Of a DNA stretch of 64,000 nucleotides, positions 8,081 to 16,867 are shown piece by piece; the first letter of the stretch is position 1, and each line of letters starts with the position of its first letter. Source of the stretch: Umezawaea beigongshangensis (GTDB lineage: Bacteria > Actinomycetota > Actinomycetes > Mycobacteriales > Pseudonocardiaceae); NCBI RefSeq assembly GCF_016464305.1, contig NZ_JAEIOJ010000011.1:1-64000 (forward strand), given 5' to 3'. The notes below the pieces were generated by a model. The model did not search any database, was not told the origin of the DNA, and was given only the letters and a program-made list of their open reading frames with translations. A program made the translations under genes and the position numbers.

Positions 8081-8884
8081 GTGCGCTCCCACGACTACGG
8101 CCGCGACGTCCTGTCCACCCGCACGAAGCGGACCGTGCCCGAGGTGCCGGCCGAACCCGGCCTGGTGGTGGAGGACCCCGCGTCGGGGTTCTGCGGGGCC
8201 GTCGTGCGCTTCGAGCCGGGGCAGGTGGTGCTGGAGGACCGGCAGGGCCGTCACCGGCTGTTCCCGCTGCGCGCCGCGGGCTTCCTCCTCGACGGCGCTC
8301 CGGTGACCCTGGTCAAGCCCCCGCCCGCGCCCGCGACGGCGGCGCGCTCGGCGTCGGGGTCGGTGCGGGTGCGGGGCCTGCGGGCCCGCACCGCCCGCGA
8401 CAGCCGGATCTGGGTCGAGGGCAAGCACGACGCCGAGCTGGTCGAGCGGGTGTGGGGACACGACCTGCGCGTCGAGGGCGTCGTCGTGGAGGCCCTGGAC
8501 GGGGTGGACGTGCTGGCCGAGCGGGTCGCCGAGTTCGGCACCGGTCCGCGCCGCCGCCTGGGCGTGCTGGTGGACCACCTGGTCACCGGCAGCAAGGAGT
8601 CCCGCCTGGTCGCCGCCGTGCGCGACGAGAACGTGCTGGTCACCGGTCACCCCTACGTCGACGTGTGGCAGGCGGTGAAGCCCGCCGCCGTGGGCATCGC
8701 GGCGTGGCCGGAGGTCCCGCGCGGCGTGGAGTGGAAGCGCGGCGTGTGCGACGAGCTGGGCTGGGGCGAGCCGTGGGAGGGCTGGCAGCGGGTGCTGGCC
8801 GGGGTCGGCGGGTTCCGCGACCTGGAGACACCGCTGATCGGCGCGGTCGAGCGGTTGATCGACTTCGTGACCGAGCACTCGTGA
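8081..8884 (+). CDS. DUF3097 family protein
   Basis: 267 residues from GTG at 8081. It matches the conserved actinobacterial DUF3097: N-terminal YGRDVLSTRTKRTVPEVPAE, central RIWVEGKHDAELVERVWG, then LVDHLVTGSKESRL and VTGHPYVDVWQAVKP. The EGKHD...LVDHLVTGSKE pattern is Toprim-like (Glu, then Asp-x-His), suggesting a metal-dependent nucleic-acid enzyme. That functional reading is inference. It stands alone, 196 bases after the divergent hypothetical gene and 58 before nfeD. Confidence 0.88.
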   Translation: MRSHDYGRDVLSTRTKRTVPEVPAEPGLVVEDPASGFCGAVVRFEPGQVVLEDRQGRHRLFPLRAAGFLLDGAPVTLVKPPPAPATAARSASGSVRVRGLRARTARDSRIWVEGKHDAELVERVWGHDLRVEGVVVEALDGVDVLAERVAEFGTGPRRRLGVLVDHLVTGSKESRLVAAVRDENVLVTGHPYVDVWQAVKPAAVGIAAWPEVPRGVEWKRGVCDELGWGEPWEGWQRVLAGVGGFRDLETPLIGAVERLIDFVTEHS

Positions 8885-8942
8885 TCGAACCGGATCGGAA
8901 ATCGCCCCGCCCCGTCCGGTCCGGGATGGGAGTATGGGAGGT

Positions 8943-9383
8943 ATGGGCGCGGCGTTGATCTGGCTGGTGATCGGGGTGCTGCTCATCGGCGCCGAAGTCC
9001 TCTCGGGCGACTTCGTCCTGGTGATGCTGGGCGTCGCCGCGCTGTCGTCGGCGGGGGCGGCGTCGCTGGGCGCCTCACCGGTGATCACCGCCGCGGTGTT
9101 CGGCCTGGTGTCGCTGGGGCTGGTCGCCGGTGCGCGTCCGGTGCTCAAGCGGAGGCTGGAGATCGGGGTGGGGCACCGGTCCGCCCTGGAGTCGCTACCG
9201 GGCAGCAGGGCCGTCGTGGAGTCCACCGTGGACGCCCACGGTGGCAGGGTGAAGATCGGCGGCGATGTCTGGTCGGCGCGTTCGGTGGACGAGCGCGTGC
9301 TGGAACCGGGCACCGTCGTCACCGTCGTCGAGATCTCGGGCGCGACAGCAGTGGTGCTGTCGGAGGACCTGAGTGGAGGCTGA
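8943..9383 (+). CDS. NfeD family membrane protein
   Basis: About 146 residues. Two or three N-terminal transmembrane segments (ALIWLVIGVLLIGAEVLSG, then VMLGVAAL..SSAGAA and VSLGLVAGARPVL) are followed by a C-terminal OB-fold beta barrel (about 85-146: GSRAVVESTVDAHGGRVKIGGDVWSARS). NfeD proteins partner with SPFH/stomatin proteins, and the next gene encodes one, overlapping by up to 11 bases. ATG at 8943 is chosen because a GGATGGGAG purine stretch lies about 10 bases upstream; ATG at 8934 would add three residues. Confidence 0.88.
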   Translation: MGAALIWLVIGVLLIGAEVLSGDFVLVMLGVAALSSAGAASLGASPVITAAVFGLVSLGLVAGARPVLKRRLEIGVGHRSALESLPGSRAVVESTVDAHGGRVKIGGDVWSARSVDERVLEPGTVVTVVEISGATAVVLSEDLSGG

Positions 9384-10596
9384 AGAGTTGACCACGCTCA
9401 TCGTCGTAGCAGTCGTCGCGCTGCTGGTGCTGATCATCGCGGTGAAGGCGGTGCTGGTGATCCCCCAGGCGCAGGCCGCCGTCGTGGAGCGGCTGGGCCG
9501 CTACCGCACGACGGCGGCGCCGGGGCTGAACATCCTGGTGCCGTTCTTCGACCGGGTGCGCGCCAGGATAGACCTGCGCGAGCAGGTCGTGTCGTTCCCG
9601 CCGCAGCCGGTGATCACCGAGGACAACCTGACCGTGTCGATCGACACGGTCGTGTACTTCCAGGTGACGGACCCCCGCGCGGCGGTCTACGAGATCTCCA
9701 ACTACATCATCGGCGTCGAGCAGCTCACCACCACGACGCTGCGCAACGTCGTCGGCGGCATGAGCCTGGAGCAGACCCTCACCTCGCGCGACCAGATCAA
9801 CAACCAGCTGCGCGGCGTGCTGGACGAGGCCACCGGCCGCTGGGGCATCCGCGTGGCGCGGGTGGAGCTCAAGGCCATCGACCCGCCGCCGTCGATCCAG
9901 GACTCGATGGAGAAGCAGATGCGCGCGGACCGCGAGAAGCGCGCGATGATCCTGACCGCGGAGGGCCAGCGGGAGTCGGCGATCAAGTCGGCCGAGGGGC
10001 AGAAGCAGGCGTCGATCCTGTCCGCCGAGGGCGCCAAGCAGGCGGCGATCCTGGCCGCGGAGGCGGAGCGGCAGTCGCGCATCCTGCGCGCGCAGGGCGA
10101 GCGGGCGGCGCGCTACCTCCAGGCGCAGGGACAGGCCAAGGCCATCGAGAAGGTCTTCGCCGCCATCAAGGACGGCAAGCCCACGCCCGAGGTGCTGGCC
10201 TACCAGTACCTCCAGACGCTGCCGCAGATGGCGCAGGGCGACGCCAACAAGGTGTGGATGATCCCCAGCGACTTCGGCAAGGCGCTGGAGGGCTTCGCCC
10301 GTCAGCTCGGGGCCAAGGGCGACGACGGGGTGTTCCGCTACGAGCCGCCGGTCTCGGAGCCCTCGCAGGCACGTCCGGAGGACGACGACGCCTCGATCGC
10401 GGACTGGTTCGACACGGCGCCCGACCCGCACGTGGCCGAGGCGGTGCGTGCTGCCGAGGAGGTCGCTCGCAAGGAGGTGCCCAGCCCGCTGGGGACGTCG
10501 ACGCCGTCGGTGCGCGCCGCCGAGCGGAGCGCCGTGCCCGCCCTGGACGCCGACCGCGCCGACGCGCCGCGCTCGCTGGAGCAGCCCGAGTCCTGA
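9373..10596 (+). CDS. SPFH/Band 7 (stomatin/prohibitin-type) membrane protein
   Basis: About 407 residues: an N-terminal transmembrane helix (10-32), the SPFH domain (about 33-200, with QAAVVERLGRYRTTAAPGL and VYFQVTDPRAAVYEISNY), then a long alanine/glutamate coiled coil (about 200-265, repeating SAEGQKQASILSAEGAKQA) and an acidic disordered tail. Such proteins oligomerise into membrane scaffolds and work with NfeD. The start is uncertain: GTG at 9373 overlaps nfeD, but TTG at 9388 has GGAGG eight bases upstream and may be the true one. Confidence 0.9.
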   Translation: MEAEELTTLIVVAVVALLVLIIAVKAVLVIPQAQAAVVERLGRYRTTAAPGLNILVPFFDRVRARIDLREQVVSFPPQPVITEDNLTVSIDTVVYFQVTDPRAAVYEISNYIIGVEQLTTTTLRNVVGGMSLEQTLTSRDQINNQLRGVLDEATGRWGIRVARVELKAIDPPPSIQDSMEKQMRADREKRAMILTAEGQRESAIKSAEGQKQASILSAEGAKQAAILAAEAERQSRILRAQGERAARYLQAQGQAKAIEKVFAAIKDGKPTPEVLAYQYLQTLPQMAQGDANKVWMIPSDFGKALEGFARQLGAKGDDGVFRYEPPVSEPSQARPEDDDASIADWFDTAPDPHVAEAVRAAEEVARKEVPSPLGTSTPSVRAAERSAVPALDADRADAPRSLEQPES

Positions 10597-10675
10597 TCGC
10601 CGCGTCCGCGCGCTCCTGCGACGTCGAGACTCATTCCGGTCAGTTCCTGACCTCGGTGCACGGGATCGTGGGTTC

Positions 10676-11632
10676 ATGGCGAACACGAGCGCGCGGATGC
10701 TGCGGCTGCTGTCGTTGATGCAGACCCACCGCTACTGGCCTGGCCGGGAACTGGCCGAGCGGCTGGGGGTCAGCGAGCGGACGCTGCGCCGCGACGTCGA
10801 CCGGCTGCGCGAGCTGGGCTACCCGGTGAACGCCAGCCGCGGCGTGGCGGGCGGGTACCAGTTGCAGTCGGGCGCGGCGATGCCTCCGCTGCTGCTGGAC
10901 GACGAGGAGGCCGTCGCCATCGCCGTCGGCCTGCGCACGGCGGCCGGCGGCGCGGTGACGGGCATCGAGGAGACGTCCCTGCGGGCGCTGGCCAAGGTCG
11001 TGCAGGTGATGCCGCCGCGCCTGCGCCGCCGGGTGGACGCGCTGCGGGCGTTCACCGTGCCGGCGGCGCTGGCCGGGCCCACGGTGGACGCCTCGGCGCT
11101 CACCACCATCGCCCAGGCGTGCCGCGACGACGAGCGACTGCGGTTCGACTACACCGCCCACGGCGGCGAGCGCACCAGCAGACTCGTCGAACCGCACCGG
11201 CTGGTGCCGCTGGGACGGCGCTGGTACCTCGTGGCCTGGGACGCCGAACGGCACGGCTGGCGCACCTTCCGCGTCGACCGGCTCACCTCGCCGCGCGCGA
11301 CCGGGGCCCGCTTCCGGCCGCGGGACCTGCCCGGCGGGGACGCGGCGCAGTACGTGCGGGAACGCCTCAGCTCGGTGCCGGGGCAGCACCGCACGGTGGT
11401 GCTGGTGCGTGCGCCCGCGCACGAGGTGACGTCGGTGGTGGGGCACTGGGGCGGTGTCGAGGAGGTGGACGAGCACTCCTGCCGGCTGGTCATGAACGTC
11501 GACGACTTCCGCTGGCCGGCCTTCGTCCTGGCCAGCATCGCCACGGACTTCGAGGTGCTGGAACCGCCGGAGTTCCGCGAGCACCTGCGCGCCACCGCCG
11601 AGCTGTTCACCCGCTGCGCCGCTCAGGCGTAG
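10676..11632 (+). CDS. WYL-domain transcriptional regulator (YafY-type)
   Basis: 318 residues from ATG at 10676. An N-terminal winged HTH (8-60: LLSLMQTHRYWPGRELAERL...ERTLRRDVDRLRELG) precedes a WYL domain (about 140-215: LRFDYTAHGGERTSRLVEPHRLVPLGRRWYLVAWD) and a C-terminal WCX region. WYL proteins bind nucleic acid or nucleotide ligands and regulate stress, damage or mobile-element genes. The 3' end overlaps the convergent amidase gene by 10 bases. No operator was spotted in the 80 bases upstream. Confidence 0.9.
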   Translation: MANTSARMLRLLSLMQTHRYWPGRELAERLGVSERTLRRDVDRLRELGYPVNASRGVAGGYQLQSGAAMPPLLLDDEEAVAIAVGLRTAAGGAVTGIEETSLRALAKVVQVMPPRLRRRVDALRAFTVPAALAGPTVDASALTTIAQACRDDERLRFDYTAHGGERTSRLVEPHRLVPLGRRWYLVAWDAERHGWRTFRVDRLTSPRATGARFRPRDLPGGDAAQYVRERLSSVPGQHRTVVLVRAPAHEVTSVVGHWGGVEEVDEHSCRLVMNVDDFRWPAFVLASIATDFEVLEPPEFREHLRATAELFTRCAAQA

Positions 11633-13038
11633 CCGGGCGGCAACCGGTCGGCCCACGGCCGGGCGCGCTCCAGGGCAGCGGCGGCCGACAGCACCGTGAC
11701 CTCGTCGTGCTCGCGGCCCACGAGCTGCACCGCCAGCGGCAGCCCCTCCCGGCCGAACCCGGAGGGTACGGCGGCGGCCGGATTGCCCACGACGTTCCAC
11801 AGCGGCAGGAACGTCGTGTAGCGGGCCGCGGCCAGCAGCGCCCGCACCGCGGAGGTGGGCCCCCACTGCCCGATCCGCAGCGCCGGCCGGGTCAGCGCCG
11901 GGGTGAGCAGCAGGTCGTAGCGGTCGAACACCCGCTCGGTGTGCCGGTGCAGCCGGTCGCCGTTGGCGACGGCGGCGCGCACGACCCCGGCGGGCAGGGC
12001 CCGGCCCAGCGCGGCGATCCTGCGGGTGCGCCGGTCCAGGTGCGCGGGCTCGTCGACCTCGCTCGCGCCGACGGCCGCGCTGTGCAGGTAGCGCACGGCG
12101 AAGGACACCGGTCCGGCGACGTCGTCGAAGGCGGGGTCGACCCGCACCACCTCGTGGCCGAGGTCCTCCAGCAGCCGGGCGGTGTCCAGCACGACGTCGC
12201 GGGCGTCGTCGGACACGCGTCCGCCCGGACCCCACGGGCGCAGCGACAGCGCGACGCGCAGTCGCGCCGGTTCGGTGCCGGCGGCCTCGGTGAAGCTGAC
12301 GCGGGGCGGCGGGGCGGCGTGCCGGTCGCCGGGTTCGGCTCCGCGCAGCACGTCGGCGATCAGCGCCCAGTCCCGGACGTGACGGGTGATGGGACCGGCG
12401 ACGACCAGGCCGTCCCAGCCCTCCGGGTCGGGGGCCAGCGACACCCGGCCGCGCTGCGGCTTGAGACCGAACACGCCGGTGCAGGCCGCCGGGATGCGGA
12501 TGGAGCCCGCGCCGTCCGTGCCGACCGCGCCGCCGACCAGGCCAGCCGCCACCGCGGCGGCGGACCCGCCGCTGGAACCGCCGGGGGAGTGCCGGTGCGA
12601 CCACGGGTTGCGGGTCGCTCCGGCCCAGGAGCTCTCGGTGTGGGGCCACAGGCCCAGCTCGGGCATGCGGGTGCGGCCCACGATCACCGCGCCCGCCTCG
12701 CGCAGCCGGCGCACCACGGCGGAGTCCGCCGGTGCCGGGGTGCGCACGGCGTCGGTGCCCCTGGTCGTGGGCAGCCCGGCCACGGCCAGGTCCTCCTTGA
12801 CCGCGATCGGCACGCCGAGCAGGGGCGCGTCCTCCCCGCGCTCGCGGCGCAGGTCCGCCTGCTCGGCGGCTGCGACGGCCTCCGGCTCGAACACCGTCCG
12901 GAACGCGTTCAGATCGCGGTCGTGGCGGTGGATGCGGCGCAGGCACTCGCCGACGAGCGCGCGGGAGGAGATCTCCCCGGCGCGCAGCAGCTCGGCCTGG
13001 CGTGCCGCTCCGGCGAAGCAGACCTCGGTCAGATCCAT
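11623..13038 (-). CDS. Amidase signature family enzyme
   Basis: 471 residues, standard length. The Ser-cisSer-Lys triad is readable: Lys 81 in PIAVKEDL, the glycine-serine loop GGSSGGSAAA at 153-162 and the nucleophile Ser 179 in GAGSIRIP. The enzyme hydrolyses amides (or could serve as a GatA-like transamidase subunit, but no gatB/gatC is nearby and the C-terminus is of general amidase type). Cytoplasmic, substrate unknown. ATG at 13038; convergent and overlapping with the WYL regulator. Confidence 0.88.
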   Translation of the reverse strand: MDLTEVCFAGAARQAELLRAGEISSRALVGECLRRIHRHDRDLNAFRTVFEPEAVAAAEQADLRRERGEDAPLLGVPIAVKEDLAVAGLPTTRGTDAVRTPAPADSAVVRRLREAGAVIVGRTRMPELGLWPHTESSWAGATRNPWSHRHSPGGSSGGSAAAVAAGLVGGAVGTDGAGSIRIPAACTGVFGLKPQRGRVSLAPDPEGWDGLVVAGPITRHVRDWALIADVLRGAEPGDRHAAPPPRVSFTEAAGTEPARLRVALSLRPWGPGGRVSDDARDVVLDTARLLEDLGHEVVRVDPAFDDVAGPVSFAVRYLHSAAVGASEVDEPAHLDRRTRRIAALGRALPAGVVRAAVANGDRLHRHTERVFDRYDLLLTPALTRPALRIGQWGPTSAVRALLAAARYTTFLPLWNVVGNPAAAVPSGFGREGLPLAVQLVGREHDEVTVLSAAAALERARPWADRLPPGYA

Positions 13039-13133
13039 TCCCGCACCCTAGTGCGGTGCGCGGGGAGCCCGTGATCGACGAGTTGACCGTTCGAGCACGG
13101 CGAGCGCCCGCCGCAGCACCACGGGTGGAGCGT

Positions 13134-13493
13134 TCAGGCGCTCGCGGGGCCAGGGTGCGGACGCGCGGTCCGCACCGCGCGCACGGCGAGGAACGTCAGC
13201 GGGAAGACCGGCCAGAAGAACGGCACGGGGGAGAGCACCCACGCGATCACGACCAGCAGCGCGATCAGCCCGAACAGCGCGGGACGCCGTCCCGGCCGGG
13301 CCACCGGCGGTGCCGGGGCGGGCAGGTCGGCGGTGAGCGCGGCCAGTTCGCCGCCGTGGCGAGCGGCCCAGGCCGAGACGATGCGCTCGTCGGCCTCCGC
13401 GAGGGTGAGCCTGCCCTCGCCGACGGCGGTGGACAGGGTGCTGACGACGCGCTGGCGCTCGGCGTCGGAGACGCGGACGTCGGGTGCGGACAC
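13134..13493 (-). CDS. DUF1707 domain membrane protein
   Basis: 119 residues. The N-terminal 50 residues (DVRVSDAERQRVVSTLSTAV, then EGRLTLAEADERI) are a textbook DUF1707 domain, followed by a proline-rich linker and one or two transmembrane segments (ALFGLIALLVVIAWVLSPVP and FFWPVFPLTFLAV). DUF1707 proteins are common in actinomycetes and probably act as small membrane-anchored regulatory or assembly factors; the role is not established. Confidence 0.85.
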   Translation of the reverse strand: MSAPDVRVSDAERQRVVSTLSTAVGEGRLTLAEADERIVSAWAARHGGELAALTADLPAPAPPVARPGRRPALFGLIALLVVIAWVLSPVPFFWPVFPLTFLAVRAVRTARPHPGPASA

Positions 13494-13592
13494 GATGACC
13501 TCCTCGGGGTGCGCGTCCAGCCTCGCCGCGGCGCGGCCCCGCGTCGTCGGCCGGTGGGCGCGTTCCCCGGCTGCGTCGGACGACGTACGCGC

Positions 13593-14114
13593 TCAGGGCG
13601 TGTGCCTGCTGCGGTGCTCGGCGACGTGGACGCGGTTGGCGCAGCGGGGGGTGCAGAAGCGGCGGCGGCCGTTGCGGGAGGTGTCGACGTAGACCACGCC
13701 GCAGCCCTCGCGCCCGCAGAGGCCGATCCGGTCGCCGTCCTGGCACAGCAGGTGCGCGAGCCCGGCGGCGGTGAACGCGCGCACGCGGTCGACCACGTGC
13801 GCGTCCTCGAGCGCGTAGTGCAGGTGCGGCGGACGGCCGTCGTGCTGGGAGACGTGGGGCTGGGTGGCGGAGTCGGCGAGCAGACCGTTGACCACCCGCA
13901 CCTGCTCGTCGCGGGAGGGCTCGCCGAACACCGGGCGCAGCCTGACCGCCCACCGCGCCAGCTCGGCCGCGTCCTCCTCGGACATCTCGCCCAGCGGTGC
14001 GCAGCCGTGGGCCCGCAGCACCGTCAGGACGTCGGCGGGCCCGACGGCCGGACCGGCGTTCACCAGCGCGGCCGCGAGTTCGGCCGCCGTGCCACCGTAA
14101 TGGTTGAAATGCAC
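13593..14114 (-). CDS. CGNR zinc-finger (ABATE domain) regulator
   Basis: 173 residues from GTG at 14114 (VHFNHYGGTAAELAAALVN, the usual ABATE start). Residues 1-115 form the ABATE ligand-binding-like domain. The C-terminus is the CGNR zinc finger: CGREGCGVVYVDTSRNGRRR then FCTPRCANRV, with four cysteines for one zinc. These are predicted stress-responsive transcription factors. The divergent TetR gene at 14294 could share regulatory DNA with it. Confidence 0.88.
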   Translation of the reverse strand: MHFNHYGGTAAELAAALVNAGPAVGPADVLTVLRAHGCAPLGEMSEEDAAELARWAVRLRPVFGEPSRDEQVRVVNGLLADSATQPHVSQHDGRPPHLHYALEDAHVVDRVRAFTAAGLAHLLCQDGDRIGLCGREGCGVVYVDTSRNGRRRFCTPRCANRVHVAEHRSRHTP

Positions 14115-14293
14115 TGAACAATTACATCACGCCGGTGGGACGGCCACCACCGGAGCTCCGTCCTGTCCCTCCTGCGGCTGGCCCGCCGACGCCGGGCCGC
14201 GGACCGCCTCGCGGCACGGCAGCGCCTCCCACCTGCGTCGGGACCCGCCCCGAGTCACCACAGCCGTGGTAGTTCGACTATCGTCTGCGATCC

Positions 14294-14944
14294 GTGAGCG
14301 ATCAACAACTTTCTCGTGGGCGTTCGCGACGCGGTGCGCGCCGGGAACTGCTCGCGGACTCCGCCATCCGCGTCCTCGCCGACGAGGGTGGCCGCGGCCT
14401 GACCCACCGCGCGGTCGACCGGGAGGCGCAGGTGCCCGAGGGCACCGCGAAGAACTACTTCCCGACCAGGGACTCCCTGCTGGAGGCCGCCGCGCTGCGG
14501 ATGACCGAGCAGCACCGGGTCGCGGTGCAGCGGCTGCGCGAGACGACCCCCGAGGACGTGACGCCCACCGAGATCAGCGAGCTGTACCCGGCGCTGCTGC
14601 GGCGCGCGGTGACCGACCAGACGCAGATCCTGGCGATGTTCGAGCTGTACCTGGAGGCCGTGCGCCGACCGGCGGTGCGCGACGCGCTGAGCGCGATGGT
14701 CGTGGCCAACGCCGAGGCCAACGCGCACCTGCACCGCGCGGCGGGCCTGGCCTCCACCGCCCGCGACGGCGGCCTGCTGGACGCCTACTACCTGGGCGTG
14801 GCGGTGTCGCTGCTCGCCCTGCGGCCCGAGGCGCTGCGCACCCTCGGGATGGACGACCCCTACGCGCTGGGCATCGGCCTGTTCTCGGCCACCGCGGCCC
14901 GGCCGGGCACCGCCGCGCAGAACGGCTCCCGCACGGCGAGCTGA
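14294..14944 (+). CDS. TetR/AcrR family transcriptional regulator
   Basis: 216 residues from GTG at 14294. The HTH is at about 20-62 (LLADSAIRVLADEGGRGLTH, then EAQVPEGTAKNYFPTRDSLL), with an Ala/Leu-rich ligand-binding domain behind. An 11-bp palindrome TAGTTCGACTA at 14270-14280, 13 bases before the start, may be its own operator or overlap its promoter. No obvious target gene is linked apart from the divergent CGNR gene. A 15-bp-stem terminator follows. Confidence 0.85.
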   Translation: MSDQQLSRGRSRRGARRELLADSAIRVLADEGGRGLTHRAVDREAQVPEGTAKNYFPTRDSLLEAAALRMTEQHRVAVQRLRETTPEDVTPTEISELYPALLRRAVTDQTQILAMFELYLEAVRRPAVRDALSAMVVANAEANAHLHRAAGLASTARDGGLLDAYYLGVAVSLLALRPEALRTLGMDDPYALGIGLFSATAARPGTAAQNGSRTAS

Positions 14945-14992
14945 TCCTCTCGACCCGGCTGCACCTCGCCGCTCCGGTGGCACGCGCGGCGG

Positions 14993-15030
14993 GCGGTGGT
15001 CCGCGGCCCGGTCGAGCCGCGGACCACCGC
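14993..15030. terminator. Bidirectional hairpin terminator
   Basis: A perfect 15-bp stem (14993-15007 with 15016-15030) around an 8-base loop, midway between the convergent TetR gene (ends 14944) and terC (ends 15039). Confidence 0.7.
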
Positions 15031-15038
15031 GCGAGACG

Positions 15039-16061
15039 TCAGCGTGCGGTGTCGTGCGGCTGGACGTCCGCCCTCCCGGCGGCGTCCCTCCGGTTGGCGC
15101 GCAGGCTGGTCGCGGTGACGACGGCGAGCGTGAGGGCGATGACCAGCAGGGACAGCGGGGTGGGCACGTCGGGGACGCCCGGCCACACGCCGTGCGCCCA
15201 GTGCAGGACCAGCTTGACGCCGATGAAGGCCAGGATGATCGCGAGGCCGTGGTTGAGGTGGCGCAGCTTCGTCAGGGCGTTCTGCAGGACGAAGTAGAGC
15301 GCGCGCAGGCCGAGCAGGGCCAGGGCGTTGGTCGTGAAGACGATGTAGGGGTCCTCGGTGATGCCGTAGACGGCGGGGACGGAGTCGATCGCGAAGACGA
15401 TGTCCGTGGCGAAGACGGCGACGACGACCAGCGCCAGCGGGGTCAGCGCGCGGTGGCCGTCGTGCCGGGTGAACAGGCGCGGGCCGCGGTAGTCCTCCAC
15501 GACCGGCATGAAGCGGCGCAGGAACTTCACCGAGCGCATGGAGCTGATGTCGACGGACTGCTCGTGACCGCTGATCGCGTCGCGGAAGATCTTGATCGCG
15601 GTGACGACGAGGATGGCGCCGAAGAGCAGGAACGCCCAGGTGCCGGTCTGCAGGATCGCCGCGCCGAGCGCGATGAAGATCGCGCGCAGGACGAGAGCGC
15701 CGGTGATGCCGTAGAGCAGGACGCGCTGCACGAGCTCGTCCGGCACGGCGAAGGCGCTGATCAGCAGCATGAACACGAACAGGTTGTCCACCGAGAGCGA
15801 CTTCTCGACGATCCAGCCGGTGAAGAACTCCACCGACTGGGTGGAGCCGTGGTCGAACCAGAGGTAGGCGCCGAACAGGACCGGCAGCGCGAGGTAGAAC
15901 GCCGTCCAGGCCAGGGCCTCCTTGAGCCCGACGTGGTGCGGTTTGCGCGTCACGATGAAGTCGAGGACCAGCAGAGCGAGCAGCACCGCCACCGTGATGA
16001 TCCACAGTGACGGGGTCCCGATGGTGTTCAGGGGTGCTGCGAGGTGGGTCTCGGCGGGCAC
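15039..16061 (-). CDS. TerC family integral membrane protein (probable manganese exporter)
   Basis: 340 residues with about eight transmembrane segments. TerC hallmarks are FFTGWIVEKSLSVDNLFVFM (an acidic membrane motif with Asn-Leu-Phe) and VFATDIVFAIDSVPAVYGIT. TerC/Alx proteins export Mn2+ or support metalation of secreted enzymes. I chose GTG at 16061 because GAGGAG lies six bases upstream; an in-frame GTG at 16109 would fall inside the predicted riboswitch and adds a polar tail absent from homologues. Expression is likely controlled by the yybP-ykoY element just upstream. Confidence 0.88.
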   Translation of the reverse strand: MPAETHLAAPLNTIGTPSLWIITVAVLLALLVLDFIVTRKPHHVGLKEALAWTAFYLALPVLFGAYLWFDHGSTQSVEFFTGWIVEKSLSVDNLFVFMLLISAFAVPDELVQRVLLYGITGALVLRAIFIALGAAILQTGTWAFLLFGAILVVTAIKIFRDAISGHEQSVDISSMRSVKFLRRFMPVVEDYRGPRLFTRHDGHRALTPLALVVVAVFATDIVFAIDSVPAVYGITEDPYIVFTTNALALLGLRALYFVLQNALTKLRHLNHGLAIILAFIGVKLVLHWAHGVWPGVPDVPTPLSLLVIALTLAVVTATSLRANRRDAAGRADVQPHDTAR

Positions 16062-16091
16062 GGGGGTCTCCTCAAACGGGCGTGCGTCGTC

Positions 16092-16205
16092 TGATGAGGT
16101 CTCCTTCACCCGCGGTGACCTGCGGGTGGCCGTCCGGGAGCTCCGTCGGTGGAGCTCGTACTGACCGGTCCGGCACTTGGGAAGTACTCCCCTCGCCGGT
16201 AAAGG
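16092..16205 (-). promoter_or_regulatory. Probable yybP-ykoY (Mn2+) riboswitch upstream of terC
   Basis: On the minus strand, 30-145 bases before the terC start, the sequence has the two conserved ends of the yybP-ykoY element: GGGGAGTA near 16185-16193 and GGAGACCTC near 16094-16102. GAGG at the 5' end pairs with CCTC at the 3' end to close P1, and GC-rich hairpins lie between. terC is the classic target of this manganese-sensing RNA. Confidence 0.72.
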
Positions 16206-16355
16206 TTACTTGGTGTTCGCAGTTCCGGGGCGACGCGTGCGGCGGTCGTGCGATCACGGCGCCTCCGCGCAGGTGACCGGGGACACGTGAGGTGGCTCTC
16301 GTCGGGACGGTGACGGCGACGTGGTGACCGGCCCGCACGCGGGTACCCGGACGGC

Positions 16356-16634
16356 ATGACGGCAACAGTGCGCCGGGGCGCGAACGCCCTGCCGGAGATC
16401 GTTCTGAACACCGCGACCGACCCGGCGAGGACCGCGTCGTGGCTCCCGTCCGGTGTGCCCGGACCGGTCGGTGACTCGCGGGTGGAGTGGGACGGCGGGT
16501 CGCTCCGCGTGCGGTCCGGAGGAGCCGGTGCCAGCGAGATCGAGCTGACCGTGCACGACGCCGACGAGGCCACCGCGCGTCGGGTGCTGGACGCGCTGGT
16601 CGACGAGGTGGAGCAGAACTTCAACGTCGGCTGA
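16356..16634 (+). CDS. Small hypothetical protein
   Basis: 92 residues from ATG at 16356. The sequence alternates beta strands and ends in an amphipathic helix (DEATARRVLDALVDEVEQNF), with VNG-type end residues; it looks like a small single-domain alpha/beta protein. A trailing DEVEQNF helix is seen in short actinobacterial proteins of unknown function. Codon use is normal, so it is probably expressed. It stands alone between the terC riboswitch and the Tap-like operon. Confidence 0.6.
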   Translation: MTATVRRGANALPEIVLNTATDPARTASWLPSGVPGPVGDSRVEWDGGSLRVRSGGAGASEIELTVHDADEATARRVLDALVDEVEQNFNVG

Positions 16635-16740
16635 GCGCCCCGGTGACCTCGTCGGGTCCACTTCGGACGACGGCGGCGGTCCTCCGCGTCCACACCGGAC
16701 GTGCCGCTGGTCGTCGGCCGGTCGTGGTGGCGCGCGCCGC

Positions 16741-16757
16741 TATAGTGGCGCTGCCAC
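16741..16757 (+). promoter_or_regulatory. Putative -10 box with overlapping palindrome before the Tap-like operon
   Basis: TATAGT at 16741-16746 is a good -10 match about 120 bases upstream of the Tap-like start. Its last two bases begin the perfect palindrome GTGGCGCTGCCAC (16745-16757), placing a possible repressor site on the transcription start. No clear -35 is visible. Confidence 0.4.
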
Positions 16758-16867
16758 ATCACGACGATCTTGCCGGGGCGGTCTGTGACGCTGCTCGCCG
16801 ACATCAGCACCCGTGAGCTCCGGCGGCGCGGGCGAACGTCGCCGATCCCCGCCGGACGGGGGTCGTG

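Noticed and set aside
10640-12946. Very long minus-strand frame across the WYL and amidase genes
   Set aside because: Low-complexity Arg/Pro/Gly composition and no domain; the amidase is clearly encoded in the other minus frame.
14104-14260. Plus-strand CPSCGWPADAG stretch looking like a zinc ribbon
   Set aside because: Only one CxxC is present and the frame turns into the TetR gene's shadow; at most a relic.
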